Shown here piece after piece: positions 22,987 to 30,238 of a stretch of 38,951 nucleotides of DNA; positions within the stretch are counted from its first letter, which is position 1, and each line of letters starts with the position of its first letter. Made by a program: the position numbers and the translations under genes. Source of the DNA: Treponema sp. (GTDB lineage: Bacteria; Spirochaetota; Spirochaetia; Treponematales; Breznakiellaceae); the NCBI GenBank assembly GCA_031268975.1, contig JAIRWM010000031.1:1-38951 (forward strand), read 5' to 3'. Below the pieces are notes generated by a model. That model saw only the letters and a list, made by a program, of their open reading frames with translations. It was not told the origin of the DNA and made no database searches.

Positions 22987-25387
22987 AGGCCGGAAATCCC
23001 GGGACAGGGCGGGAGTCCTGGTCTGGCTGGCCCTTCATCTGGGTATTCCCGCCCTGCTTTTAATTTCGCTTTTTTCCACGGGGCCTGTGCGCGTAAACGC
23101 CGGCCTTTTTGACATTGTCCCCGTGTCGCGGCAGTACCGGGCCGCCGCGGAAGCCGACCGGATTCTGGCGGAAAAAAACGGCCGGCAGACGGTTATTCTG
23201 GCCGGGGCAAAAGAATTCCGGGATGCGAAGGAAGGCGCCGCCCTTTTGTACGCGCGGCTTGAAAAATCCGCCGGGTTCAGGTCGCTTTCGCTGTACCAGG
23301 ACTCTTCCGCTGTCGGCCGGATTGGGGAGTTGCTGTACAATTACCGTTTTGTAACGGCCGGGAAAGATACGCTGGAATTGCTTGAATACGGCGGCGCGGA
23401 AGAAATCGCCGGGGACGCCCTGGCGGAAGCGTTCGGGGCGTTTACGTTTTTTCCCCTGGACAACATTGAAAAAGATCCGTTCCTTCTTGCCAACAGAAGG
23501 ATGGAGGAATTTCTCGCTTCGTCCCTGCTCACGGGCGGAAACATAACTTTGAGAGAAGATGTTCTTGGCGCGCAAAAAGACGGCCTCTGGTATGTGCTGA
23601 TCAGGGGCACCCTTTCTTCCGAAGCCGTTTCCATAACGGGCGGCCGGGAACCGGGCGGCGGAAACAGCATGATCGGGGAAATATACCTGGCCGCGGAATC
23701 CGTAAAGGAAGAACTGCCGGGCCTTGAGTTTTATTTTTCCGGCGTTCCTTTTCACAGTTATGAAAGTTCTTCCGGCGCCCAAAAAGAAATTTCCCTTATC
23801 AGTTCCATAAGCATGGCGATAATACTGTTGTTGTTTTTGTATATTTTCCGCTCTCCCCTGCCTGTTATTTTTTCGATGCTGTCCGCGGGAATCTCCATAG
23901 GGCTTGCCTCGGCGGCGGCGCTGCTTGTTTTCAGGGAGATACACATCATCACGGCTGTTTTTGGGACAACCCTTATCGGAACCAGCGTTGATTATTCAGT
24001 GCATTTTTTTGTCCACTGGAAAGGAAACGCGAAAATAAAAAACGGCAAAGACATCAGGCGTTTAACGGTAAAAAGCGCGTTGATGAGTTTTATTTCCACA
24101 GAACTCTGTTTTTTTGTCTTTTTGTTCCCGCCGTTTCCCGTTCTGAAACAGTTTGCCGTTTTTTCCATTACGGGGCTTTTAAGTTCACTGCTCACTTCCC
24201 TTTTACTGTTCCCCCTTTTGCCCCTTCCTCCAAAAGAAAAACGGCGGCTTCCCCGCCGGGTGGAAAAAATTTTCTCCCCTTCGCCGCGGGGAACGGCCCG
24301 CGCCGCGCGGCTTTTCAGGGCGGGAATCATTGCGGTGATTTCCGTCTGTGCTCTGGCGTTTCTTTTTTCCCTCAGGTCAAACCTTAAAATTGAAAACAAC
24401 CTTTCGTCGCTTTATTCAATGTCGCCGTTTTTGCTTGAATCGGAGAAACGAAGCGCCGAAGTTTTGAATCACGGTTCTCCGGGCTGGTACTTTATCGTTT
24501 CCGGGTCGAGCCCCGGGGAAACCCTTGAGCGGGAAGAGCTTTTAACACGGCGGCTTGAACGGGAAATTTCGCGGGGAACGCTTGGAGCTTTTCTGGGAAG
24601 CTCCGTTTTTGTTCCCTCTCCGGGCAGGCAGGAAAAAACGTACCGGCTCATGGAAGCCCTGCTGCCGCTGGCAGACAGTCAGATTGCCGCCCTCGGCTTT
24701 CCCCGGGAATATGCCGATGCTTTCCGCGGTGAATACGCTTTGGCCAAGGGCAGGTACATTCTGCCGGACAATCCCCTTGCCGCGGACTTTGTTTCCAATT
24801 TGTGGATTGGTGAAAACGGCGGCGGCTTTTATTCCTGTGTCCTGCCGCTTCATCCGTCGGATGAAAAAAGCTTTTTGTCGATAGCGGAAGAATTTGACTT
24901 TGTCTATTTTATAAACAAGTCAAAGGACATAAAAACCGAACTTGATTCCCTTACAAAAACCATGCTGATTCTGTTCCTTGTGTCCTATGTCCTTGCCGCG
25001 GTTCTTGTCCGTCTTGTCTATCCCCGCGAGGCGGTAAAAATCTGCGCCCTTCCGGTTTTTTCGGTATTGACCGCCTGCGCCGCCCTGACCGCGGCGGGAG
25101 AAAAACCGGGGTTTTTTCCCGCCGCCGCCGGCATCCTTGTCTTCGGCCTGGGACTCGATTACATTTTTTACCTGACAAAAAATTCCGGCGGGAAACAGCT
25201 TCCCCCGGCGTCCGGCGGCGAAGCATACACCCGTCTCGCGGTAACCCTGTCGTTCCTGACAACGCTCCTGTCTTTCGGCGCGCTCGGTTTAAGCGGCTTT
25301 GCCCCGGCCCATGTCTTCGGCATTACCGTTTCTTCCGGGTTATGCGCCGCGTATGTTTTCGCCGTGCTCCTGGGAAAAAAAGATTAA
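22952..25387 (+). CDS. apeM: MMPL/RND-family exporter (ApeM-like)
   Basis: An 811-aa transporter with two similar halves. Each has one N-terminal helix, a large periplasmic domain and a cluster of about five helices ('ISMAIILLLFLYIFRSPLPV', 'LIGTSVDYSVHFFVHWKGN', 'TMLILFLVSYVLAAVLVRLV', 'GILVFGLGLDYIFYLTKN'). The Asp-Tyr of 'TSVDYSVHF' and 'GLDYIFYL' fits the proton-relay helix of RND/MMPL pumps. It would extract or flip the polyene-lipid towards LolA. The GTG start fits GGGAG spacing; ATG 22958 is the alternative. The TAA stop is formed by a TA target site plus the first A of a MITE-like insertion. Confidence 0.9.
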   Translation: MPMKKLFSVFFKGRKSRDRAGVLVWLALHLGIPALLLISLFSTGPVRVNAGLFDIVPVSRQYRAAAEADRILAEKNGRQTVILAGAKEFRDAKEGAALLYARLEKSAGFRSLSLYQDSSAVGRIGELLYNYRFVTAGKDTLELLEYGGAEEIAGDALAEAFGAFTFFPLDNIEKDPFLLANRRMEEFLASSLLTGGNITLREDVLGAQKDGLWYVLIRGTLSSEAVSITGGREPGGGNSMIGEIYLAAESVKEELPGLEFYFSGVPFHSYESSSGAQKEISLISSISMAIILLLFLYIFRSPLPVIFSMLSAGISIGLASAAALLVFREIHIITAVFGTTLIGTSVDYSVHFFVHWKGNAKIKNGKDIRRLTVKSALMSFISTELCFFVFLFPPFPVLKQFAVFSITGLLSSLLTSLLLFPLLPLPPKEKRRLPRRVEKIFSPSPRGTARAARLFRAGIIAVISVCALAFLFSLRSNLKIENNLSSLYSMSPFLLESEKRSAEVLNHGSPGWYFIVSGSSPGETLEREELLTRRLEREISRGTLGAFLGSSVFVPSPGRQEKTYRLMEALLPLADSQIAALGFPREYADAFRGEYALAKGRYILPDNPLAADFVSNLWIGENGGGFYSCVLPLHPSDEKSFLSIAEEFDFVYFINKSKDIKTELDSLTKTMLILFLVSYVLAAVLVRLVYPREAVKICALPVFSVLTACAALTAAGEKPGFFPAAAGILVFGLGLDYIFYLTKNSGGKQLPPASGGEAYTRLAVTLSFLTTLLSFGALGLSGFAPAHVFGITVSSGLCAAYVFAVLLGKKD

Positions 25388-25555
25388 GGCAGCACTGATT
25401 TATTCTCGATTGAATAAATGGACTTGTTCGACAACCCGGTTGGTTGTCTCACAGTCTTTGCAATTTCGCAGCCTTACGGCTGCGAAATTGCGGTATTCTA
25501 GCGGAAGTTGTTCGATACCTGAAGTTATCGAACAACTCTAATCAGTGCTTCCTTA
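25385..25555. mobile_element. MITE-like element with 16-bp terminal inverted repeats inside the polyene operon
   Basis: TAAGGCAGCACTGATT (25385-25400) and AATCAGTGCTTCCTTA (25540-25555) are inverted repeats with one mismatch. The outermost TA on each side is the pattern of a TA target duplication (IS630/Tc1-mariner-type MITEs). Inside are an 8-bp hairpin (25398-25419), a 7-bp one (25430-25448), a perfect 14-bp hairpin with a 4-nt loop (25460-25491) and a 12-bp hairpin (25506-25537). There is no transposase gene. Removing the element and one TA restores AAA-GAT-TAG, so it inserted precisely into the apeM stop codon. 18 bases of its left end recur inverted at the gltX stop. Confidence 0.8.
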
Positions 25556-25563
25556 GCGGCAAT

Positions 25564-25590
25564 TTGACACGGCGGAACATCTTCTATAGA
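25564..25590 (+). promoter_or_regulatory. Possible secondary promoter downstream of the MITE
   Basis: TTGACA (25564-25569), a short 15-bp spacer, TATAGA (25585-25590). The inferred start (about 25597) precedes GGAG (25600-25603) and the TTG at 25609. It could drive the lipoprotein, ketosynthase and dehydratase genes if the MITE hairpins are polar. Confidence 0.4.
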
Positions 25591-25608
25591 ATGGCCCTCG
25601 GAGTTACA

Positions 25609-26166
25609 TTGAACAGTAGAGCCGTTTTCGCCGCCGCGCTTTTTTGCCTTGCCTCCTGCGCCTCCCGGGGCGCGAAAACCGCTCCGCGCGCGTATCTTGA
25701 CAACGCTTCGCCCTTCGTCCTGCTTCCGCCGGACGGCGTTGAAAAGCACATGGATATGGCCCAGCGGATATCCGCTTCCTGGGGGGACAAAGAATATTTT
25801 TTCCTTGCCTGGGTCAAGTCGGATGATCAAGGATTGGATATATCGTTTTTCAGTGATCTTGGCGCCGGAATGGGAGAGCTTTCCTACCGGTCCGGTTCGG
25901 TAACGTTTTCTCCGTCCGGTTCTTTCGCCCCGGAATATATTGTGGCCGATTTCCAGCTTTGTTTTTACGATGCCGCGCTTCTTTCAACGGCCCTTTCCCG
26001 CTGCGCCCTGTCTCTTGAAACCCGCGCCGAATCCGGCGGCGCGGAAACACGGCGCATTATGAACGGCAAAAAAATAATCGTCGAAATAAAAAAAACCCCG
26101 TCTTCGGTAAAACTGGTCAACCATATCCGGGGATACGCTTATACCCTGGAAGGCGATTTCAGGTGA
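25609..26166 (+). CDS. DUF3261-like lipoprotein of the polyene operon (ApeN position)
   Basis: A 185-aa lipoprotein with signal 'FAAALFCLASC' (lipobox Cys about 17). The mature part is strand-rich: 'HMDMAQRISASWGDKEYFFL', 'GELSYRSGSVTFSPSG', 'EYIVADFQLCFYDAALLS'. The 'YIVADFQL' segment resembles DUF3261 lipoproteins, which follow the MMPL gene in aryl-polyene clusters. TTG 25609 with GGAG 6 nt upstream is preferred; ATG 25591 has no ribosome site and sits on a predicted -10. It is probably the outer-membrane acceptor or anchor for the LolA-delivered pigment. The stop overlaps the ketosynthase GTG. Confidence 0.72.
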   Translation: MNSRAVFAAALFCLASCASRGAKTAPRAYLDNASPFVLLPPDGVEKHMDMAQRISASWGDKEYFFLAWVKSDDQGLDISFFSDLGAGMGELSYRSGSVTFSPSGSFAPEYIVADFQLCFYDAALLSTALSRCALSLETRAESGGAETRRIMNGKKIIVEIKKTPSSVKLVNHIRGYAYTLEGDFR

Positions 26167-27398
26167 ATGTCTACCTTTCCCCGCCGGGCCTTGTCTGCTG
26201 TGCGGGACAAAACAGGGAAGAGCTTTACCGGGCCGCTCTTGCCGGATACCGGGGAGGGTTTATCTCGAAGGCAAGTTCCGTCCCGCAGCGCCCCGGGGAA
26301 TCCCGGCGGGACGGCCCGGCGCTCCCCGGACAGAACGCTTCCCCGGACGGAGACGGTTTTCCCGCCGGGCTTGTTTTTCTTCCCGCCGCCGGACATGGCG
26401 CGGCCGGCGGCGGGCGCGGAAAAATTTTCCGTTTGCTGGACGCGGCCCTGGAACAGATACGGATTTATGTGGAAGCGGCTGTGGAACAATACGGGCCGGA
26501 ACGAATCGGCGTCTGCCTGGGATCCTGTGATAACGGTTCCGAAGCGTCCCTTGACGCCCACAGAATTTTTATCCAAACGGGAAAATTTCCTTCGGATTAC
26601 AGTCTCCGTTTTCAGGGGGCGGCGCTTCCCGCGGAATACACAGCCGGAAAATTCGGCCTTTCGGGGCCGGTTCTGACAACGGCGACCGCCTGCGCTTCCG
26701 GGGCAAGCGCCATTGTCAGAGCGGCGGAACTGATACGTTCCGGCATCTGCGGCGCGGTTGTCGCGGGCGGAGTTGACATTGTTTCGGATACGGTGTTTTT
26801 GGGTTTCCGTTCCCTGGAAGCCCTTTCGCCCGGCCTTGCCAATCCTTTCAGCAAAAACCGCGACGGCATAAACCTTGGGGAAGGCGCCGCTTTTTTTCTT
26901 TTGAACAGCGAAGACTTTGGCATAGAGCTGCTCGGCGCAGGGGAAAGCGCCGACGGATACCACATGACCGCTCCCGGAAAAGACGGCGCGGGAGCGGCGG
27001 CGGCCATGAAAAAAGCGCTTTTTAACGCGGAGCTGACGCCGGAAGCAATCGGCTATGTAAACCTGCACGGTACCGGAACGGCGCTTAACGACATCGCCGA
27101 AGCGATTGCGATGAAAACCGTGTTCGGGGAAAACATTCCTCCGGCAAGCTCCACAAAACCAGTTACCGGCCACACGCTGGGCGCCGCCGGGGCCATTGAA
27201 GCCGCACTGTGCTGGATGACGTTAAACGGCGGCGGCATTCCGGTTCACTGCTGGGACGGAGAGCGGGACGGGGACATGCCCGTTATCCCCCTTGCCGTTC
27301 CGGGAGAACGCCTGCGTCCGGGGAGCGCCTGCATGACAAACAGTTTCGCGTTTGGCGGATGCAATGTCAGCCTTGTTCTTGGAAGAAGTTCCCGTTGA
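26163..27398 (+). CDS. apeO: Beta-ketoacyl-ACP synthase, FabF/ApeO-like
   Basis: A 411-aa condensing enzyme with the full KAS II triad: Cys177 in 'TTATACASGASAIV', His302 in 'VNLHGTGTALND' and His337 in 'SSTKPVTGHTLGAAGAIEA'. The C-terminal 'MTNSFAFGGCNVSLVLG' is typical. In characterised aryl-polyene systems ApeO pairs with ApeC, a catalytically inactive KS-like partner; such a gene is present on the opposite strand at 29528. It would extend the aryl-ACP starter with malonyl-ACP. The GTG start overlaps the lipoprotein stop as GTGA. Confidence 0.93.
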   Translation: MNVYLSPPGLVCCAGQNREELYRAALAGYRGGFISKASSVPQRPGESRRDGPALPGQNASPDGDGFPAGLVFLPAAGHGAAGGGRGKIFRLLDAALEQIRIYVEAAVEQYGPERIGVCLGSCDNGSEASLDAHRIFIQTGKFPSDYSLRFQGAALPAEYTAGKFGLSGPVLTTATACASGASAIVRAAELIRSGICGAVVAGGVDIVSDTVFLGFRSLEALSPGLANPFSKNRDGINLGEGAAFFLLNSEDFGIELLGAGESADGYHMTAPGKDGAGAAAAMKKALFNAELTPEAIGYVNLHGTGTALNDIAEAIAMKTVFGENIPPASSTKPVTGHTLGAAGAIEAALCWMTLNGGGIPVHCWDGERDGDMPVIPLAVPGERLRPGSACMTNSFAFGGCNVSLVLGRSSR

Positions 27399-27934
27399 TT
27401 CGAAGGAAGGCCCATTCGCACAACGGCGGCGCCATTTCCGAACAAAGCGATAAACAGGGCTTTGGGTGGATCATTGAAAAGGGAGGGGTTTGTGCCATTA
27501 TCCCCCACCGGGGTGAAATGTTGTTTCTCGACAGGGTGAAAAATTACGATACCGGGGAGCGAATTCTTTCCGCCGAATACACCGTTACGCAAAACTGTCT
27601 TTTCTACGATCCGGCATCGGGCGGCGTTCCGTCCTGGGCGGGCTTTGAGTGTATGGCCCAGGCGGTTTCGGCGCTGTCGGGGCTGGCGAATCCCCGGCGG
27701 GACGGAAAACCGGGCATCGGTTTTATTTTAAGCGTTTCATCACTAAAGCTGTACTTCCCGTTTATAAAACCCGGAACTACCCTGGAGATACGGGTACGGG
27801 AAAGCGGCGCGATGGGCGATGTTCACAGCTTTGACGGAGAAATCCGGGCTGGTGAAAAAAAAGTCCTTGAAGGAAAGCTTACCGTTCTGGATCTAAACGA
27901 TGGGGAAGCGGAACGGTTTTTTAAAAAGCCGTGA
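27395..27934 (+). CDS. apeP: 3-hydroxyacyl-ACP dehydratase, ApeP-like
   Basis: A 179-aa hotdog dehydratase: 'AIIPHRGEMLFLDRV' with catalytic His38, and 'WAGFECMAQAVSALSGLANP' with catalytic Glu85. 'GFILSVSSLKLYFPFIKPGT' is the typical central strand. ApeP forms a dehydratase complex with ApeI in known systems. The TTG start (27395) overlaps the ketosynthase stop as TTGA, with GGAAG upstream; an open frame from 27209 is rejected because it runs antiparallel in style through the KS gene. It is the last plus-strand gene, converging on accA with 19 bp between stops. Confidence 0.85.
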   Translation: MIRRKAHSHNGGAISEQSDKQGFGWIIEKGGVCAIIPHRGEMLFLDRVKNYDTGERILSAEYTVTQNCLFYDPASGGVPSWAGFECMAQAVSALSGLANPRRDGKPGIGFILSVSSLKLYFPFIKPGTTLEIRVRESGAMGDVHSFDGEIRAGEKKVLEGKLTVLDLNDGEAERFFKKP

Positions 27935-27953
27935 GCGGGCCTTCCCGGATATG

Positions 27954-28742
27954 TCAAGCCTGTTCTTCCCGGTAAATTCCAATCCGGCGGAATTTTTCAC
28001 GGCGCCGTTCGGGAAGGTTTTCCAGAACGGAAAGCCGGGACAGCGCCGCGGAAAGGTACGCCTTGATACCGGCGGCGTTCCCGGCGGCATCGTCCGCCTC
28101 TTTGATGATATAATCGCAAATTCCGAATGCCGCCGTATCTTCGGCTGTTATTTTCATAAGCTCCGCCGCTTCTTTTTCACGGGAAGGATCTTTCCATAAA
28201 ATTGACGCGAAGCCCCTGGGGTTTATAACCGAATACAGGGCGTTTTCCATCATGGCAAGTTCGTCGCAGACCCCGACGGCCAGCGCGCCGCCGCTTCCTC
28301 CCTCGCCAAGGATCACGGAAATCACCGGGGTCTCCAGAAACATAAACTCCAAAAGACAGCGGGCTATGGCCTGTCCCTGCCCCCTTTTTTCCGCGCCGGC
28401 GCCGCAGTACGCTCCGGGGGTATCGATAAAACAAATCACCGGGCGCCGGAATTTTTCTGCCTGTTTGGCAAGCCTTTGGGCCTTGCGGTACCCTTCGGGG
28501 TGCGGCATGGAAAAGTTGACGCGTTGAAGCTCTTCGATATCCCGGCCCCGTATCTGGGCGATGATTGTCACCGGAGTTTCCCCCAAAAGGCCAATGCCTC
28601 CAAGCATGGCCGGATCGTCGCCGAAACAGCGGTCGCCTTTAAGTTCGATAAAATCATCAAAGACTAAAGGAAGGATGTCGTTAATCGAAAAACGTCCAAT
28701 GCCGTGAAGCAGTTCCAGACGCCGGGAAACAGGCTCGGACAT
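27954..28742 (-). CDS. accA: Acetyl-CoA carboxylase carboxyltransferase subunit alpha
   Basis: The 262-aa protein has the crotonase-like carboxyltransferase core: 'DDFIELKGDRCFGDDPAM', 'NFSMPHPEGYRKAQRL', 'CFIDTPGAYCGAGAEKRGQG', oxyanion Gly pair in 'ILGEGGSGGALAVGV', and 'YSVINPRGFASILWKDPSRE'. It is shorter than the roughly 320-aa E. coli enzyme, mainly at the N-terminus. With AccD it makes malonyl-CoA from carboxybiotin and acetyl-CoA. It overlaps accD by ATGA and is last in the minus-strand operon that converges on apeP. No accB or accC is seen in the window. Confidence 0.94.
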   Translation of the reverse strand: MSEPVSRRLELLHGIGRFSINDILPLVFDDFIELKGDRCFGDDPAMLGGIGLLGETPVTIIAQIRGRDIEELQRVNFSMPHPEGYRKAQRLAKQAEKFRRPVICFIDTPGAYCGAGAEKRGQGQAIARCLLEFMFLETPVISVILGEGGSGGALAVGVCDELAMMENALYSVINPRGFASILWKDPSREKEAAELMKITAEDTAAFGICDYIIKEADDAAGNAAGIKAYLSAALSRLSVLENLPERRREKFRRIGIYREEQA

Positions 28743-29524
28743 CAGAGCTCCTTTTTACAGCGGTGGACGCGGAAAATTTTCGCGAGGGTTTCCCGCATGT
28801 TTTTCCGCTCCACAATCATGTCCACAAAACCGTGGCGGGAAACAAATTCGGCGGACTGAAAATCAAAAGGAAGTTCCCCGCCTATGGTATCCCTGATAAC
28901 CCGCTTTCCGGCAAAACCCGCGAGAGCGCCCGGTTCGGCGATGATAATGTCGCCAAGGGAAGCAAAAGACGCCATGACCCCGCCGGTTGTGGGATCCGTC
29001 AGCACGGACACATACAGTTGTCCGAGGCGGCTGTGCTTTCCCAGAGCGCCGCTTGTTTTGGCCATCTGCATAAGCGAAAAAATTCCTTCCTGCATACGCG
29101 CGCCGCCCGACGCGGTAAAAATAACAACGGGGAGCCTGTTTTCCGTGCCGTACTCAAACAGTCTGGTTATTTTTTCGCCCGCCGCGCAGCCCATACTGGC
29201 CATCATAAAACGGCTGTCCATAACGCCCGCCAGAACCCGATACCCCATGATCGTACAAATGCCGGTAACGATGGATTCCCCCGCGCCGCAAGTCTCCCTT
29301 AAAGCGGCCGTTTTTTCCTCGTAGCCGGGAAAGCCGATGGGATTGGCGGAAACAACACCGGCGTCAAATTCCCGGAAACTTCCCTCATCCGCGGTACAGT
29401 CAAGGCGATCCTGCCAGGAAAGCCGTGAATGACGGCCGCAGCCGGGACAGACATACAGGCTGGCTTTATAATCGGCAAGGGAAATTTTGTTCCCGCAGAT
29501 GGAACAGACAAACCACGAATCCAC
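28742..29524 (-). CDS. accD: Acetyl-CoA carboxylase carboxyltransferase subunit beta
   Basis: A 260-aa AccD with an N-terminal zinc ribbon (Cys7, Cys10, Cys26, Cys29: 'CSICG' and 'CPGCGRHSRLS'). The carboxyltransferase core follows: 'GVMDSRFMMASMGCAAGEKI', 'PVVIFTASGGARMQEGIFSL', 'YVSVLTDPTTGGVMASFASL', 'IIIAEPGALAGFAGKRVIRD'. The start is GTG, 3 bp after the KS-like gene's stop. It sits between polyene biosynthesis genes, so it probably boosts malonyl-CoA for the pathway, though it could also be the only cellular AccD. Confidence 0.95.
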   Translation of the reverse strand: MDSWFVCSICGNKISLADYKASLYVCPGCGRHSRLSWQDRLDCTADEGSFREFDAGVVSANPIGFPGYEEKTAALRETCGAGESIVTGICTIMGYRVLAGVMDSRFMMASMGCAAGEKITRLFEYGTENRLPVVIFTASGGARMQEGIFSLMQMAKTSGALGKHSRLGQLYVSVLTDPTTGGVMASFASLGDIIIAEPGALAGFAGKRVIRDTIGGELPFDFQSAEFVSRHGFVDMIVERKNMRETLAKIFRVHRCKKEL

Positions 29525-29527
29525 AGC

Positions 29528-30238
29528 TTATGTTCCCTTTCCCGGCAGAAAAAGCCGCCGCAAAAATTCGCCGGGACTGTCCGCCTGAATACCGGAAAGG
29601 GCGATAGGCCCGGAGCGGCGGGAAAGCATCGCGGCAAAGGCAAGCGGAACGGGCGGTGTCTGTGACGGCGGCGCCTGTACCGGCAGTGCGCGGTATTCCG
29701 GGGGAAGGGCTTCATCGGCATAGGCCACGGCAATTTCCCCGGATTCGGTACACAGAAGCTCCGCGGCGGCCGCGGCAATTCCCGCGCTGAACGAACCATA
29801 GCCCGGAAACAGCGCGCAGTAGCCGCCGGTAAGCCCCAGGGCAATGGACGCCAGCGCCGCCGGAGCGTTAAAAACGGAAAGTGAAAAGGCCGCCGGAAGG
29901 ACGCTTTGTTCTTCGATTATTGTTTTATTGATCTCAAGCTGCCGGGAAACCTCTCCGCGAAAGGAAAGAAAAAGAAGCTTTGTATCTTTTCCCGGATCGA
30001 GATCGTGCAGTACCTGAATGGTCATCCGTGAAATAAGGCTTAAACGCCTGCGGAACCGTGCGCCGGTAAAAGCGATTTCCGGGCCCTCGCCGCCGCTGAT
30101 TTCCCTCTCTCCCCGGGCCCACTTTTCCCATTCACCGGGCGCTTCCATTCCCGGCGCCCAGGCCGAAAACCGGGTGATGTACAGTTCCGGCCGCGCGGCT
30201 TCGGGTACGGACGAAGGGCCTCTCCGGGAAAACGCCAT
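29528..30238 (-). CDS. apeC: KS-like chain-length-factor partner (ApeC-like, Ketoacyl-synt_2 type)
   Basis: A 236-aa protein that resembles the N-terminal half of a ketosynthase but lacks the catalytic Cys region seen in KS enzymes. 'AFSLSVFNAPAALASIALGL' and 'GSFSAGIAAAAAELL' are typical of short Ketoacyl-synt_2 proteins in aryl-polyene clusters (ApeC). In known systems ApeC heterodimerises with ApeO and controls chain length. The start at 30238 shares one base with the methyltransferase stop. It is upstream of accD in the same minus-strand operon. Confidence 0.78.
   Translation of the reverse strand: MAFSRRGPSSVPEAARPELYITRFSAWAPGMEAPGEWEKWARGEREISGGEGPEIAFTGARFRRRLSLISRMTIQVLHDLDPGKDTKLLFLSFRGEVSRQLEINKTIIEEQSVLPAAFSLSVFNAPAALASIALGLTGGYCALFPGYGSFSAGIAAAAAELLCTESGEIAVAYADEALPPEYRALPVQAPPSQTPPVPLAFAAMLSRRSGPIALSGIQADSPGEFLRRLFLPGKGT

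Noticed and set aside
27209-27394. Upstream extension of the ApeP-like frame
   Set aside because: It lies within the ketosynthase gene and encodes an Arg-rich shadow; TTG 27395 overlapping the KS stop fits the operon pattern.
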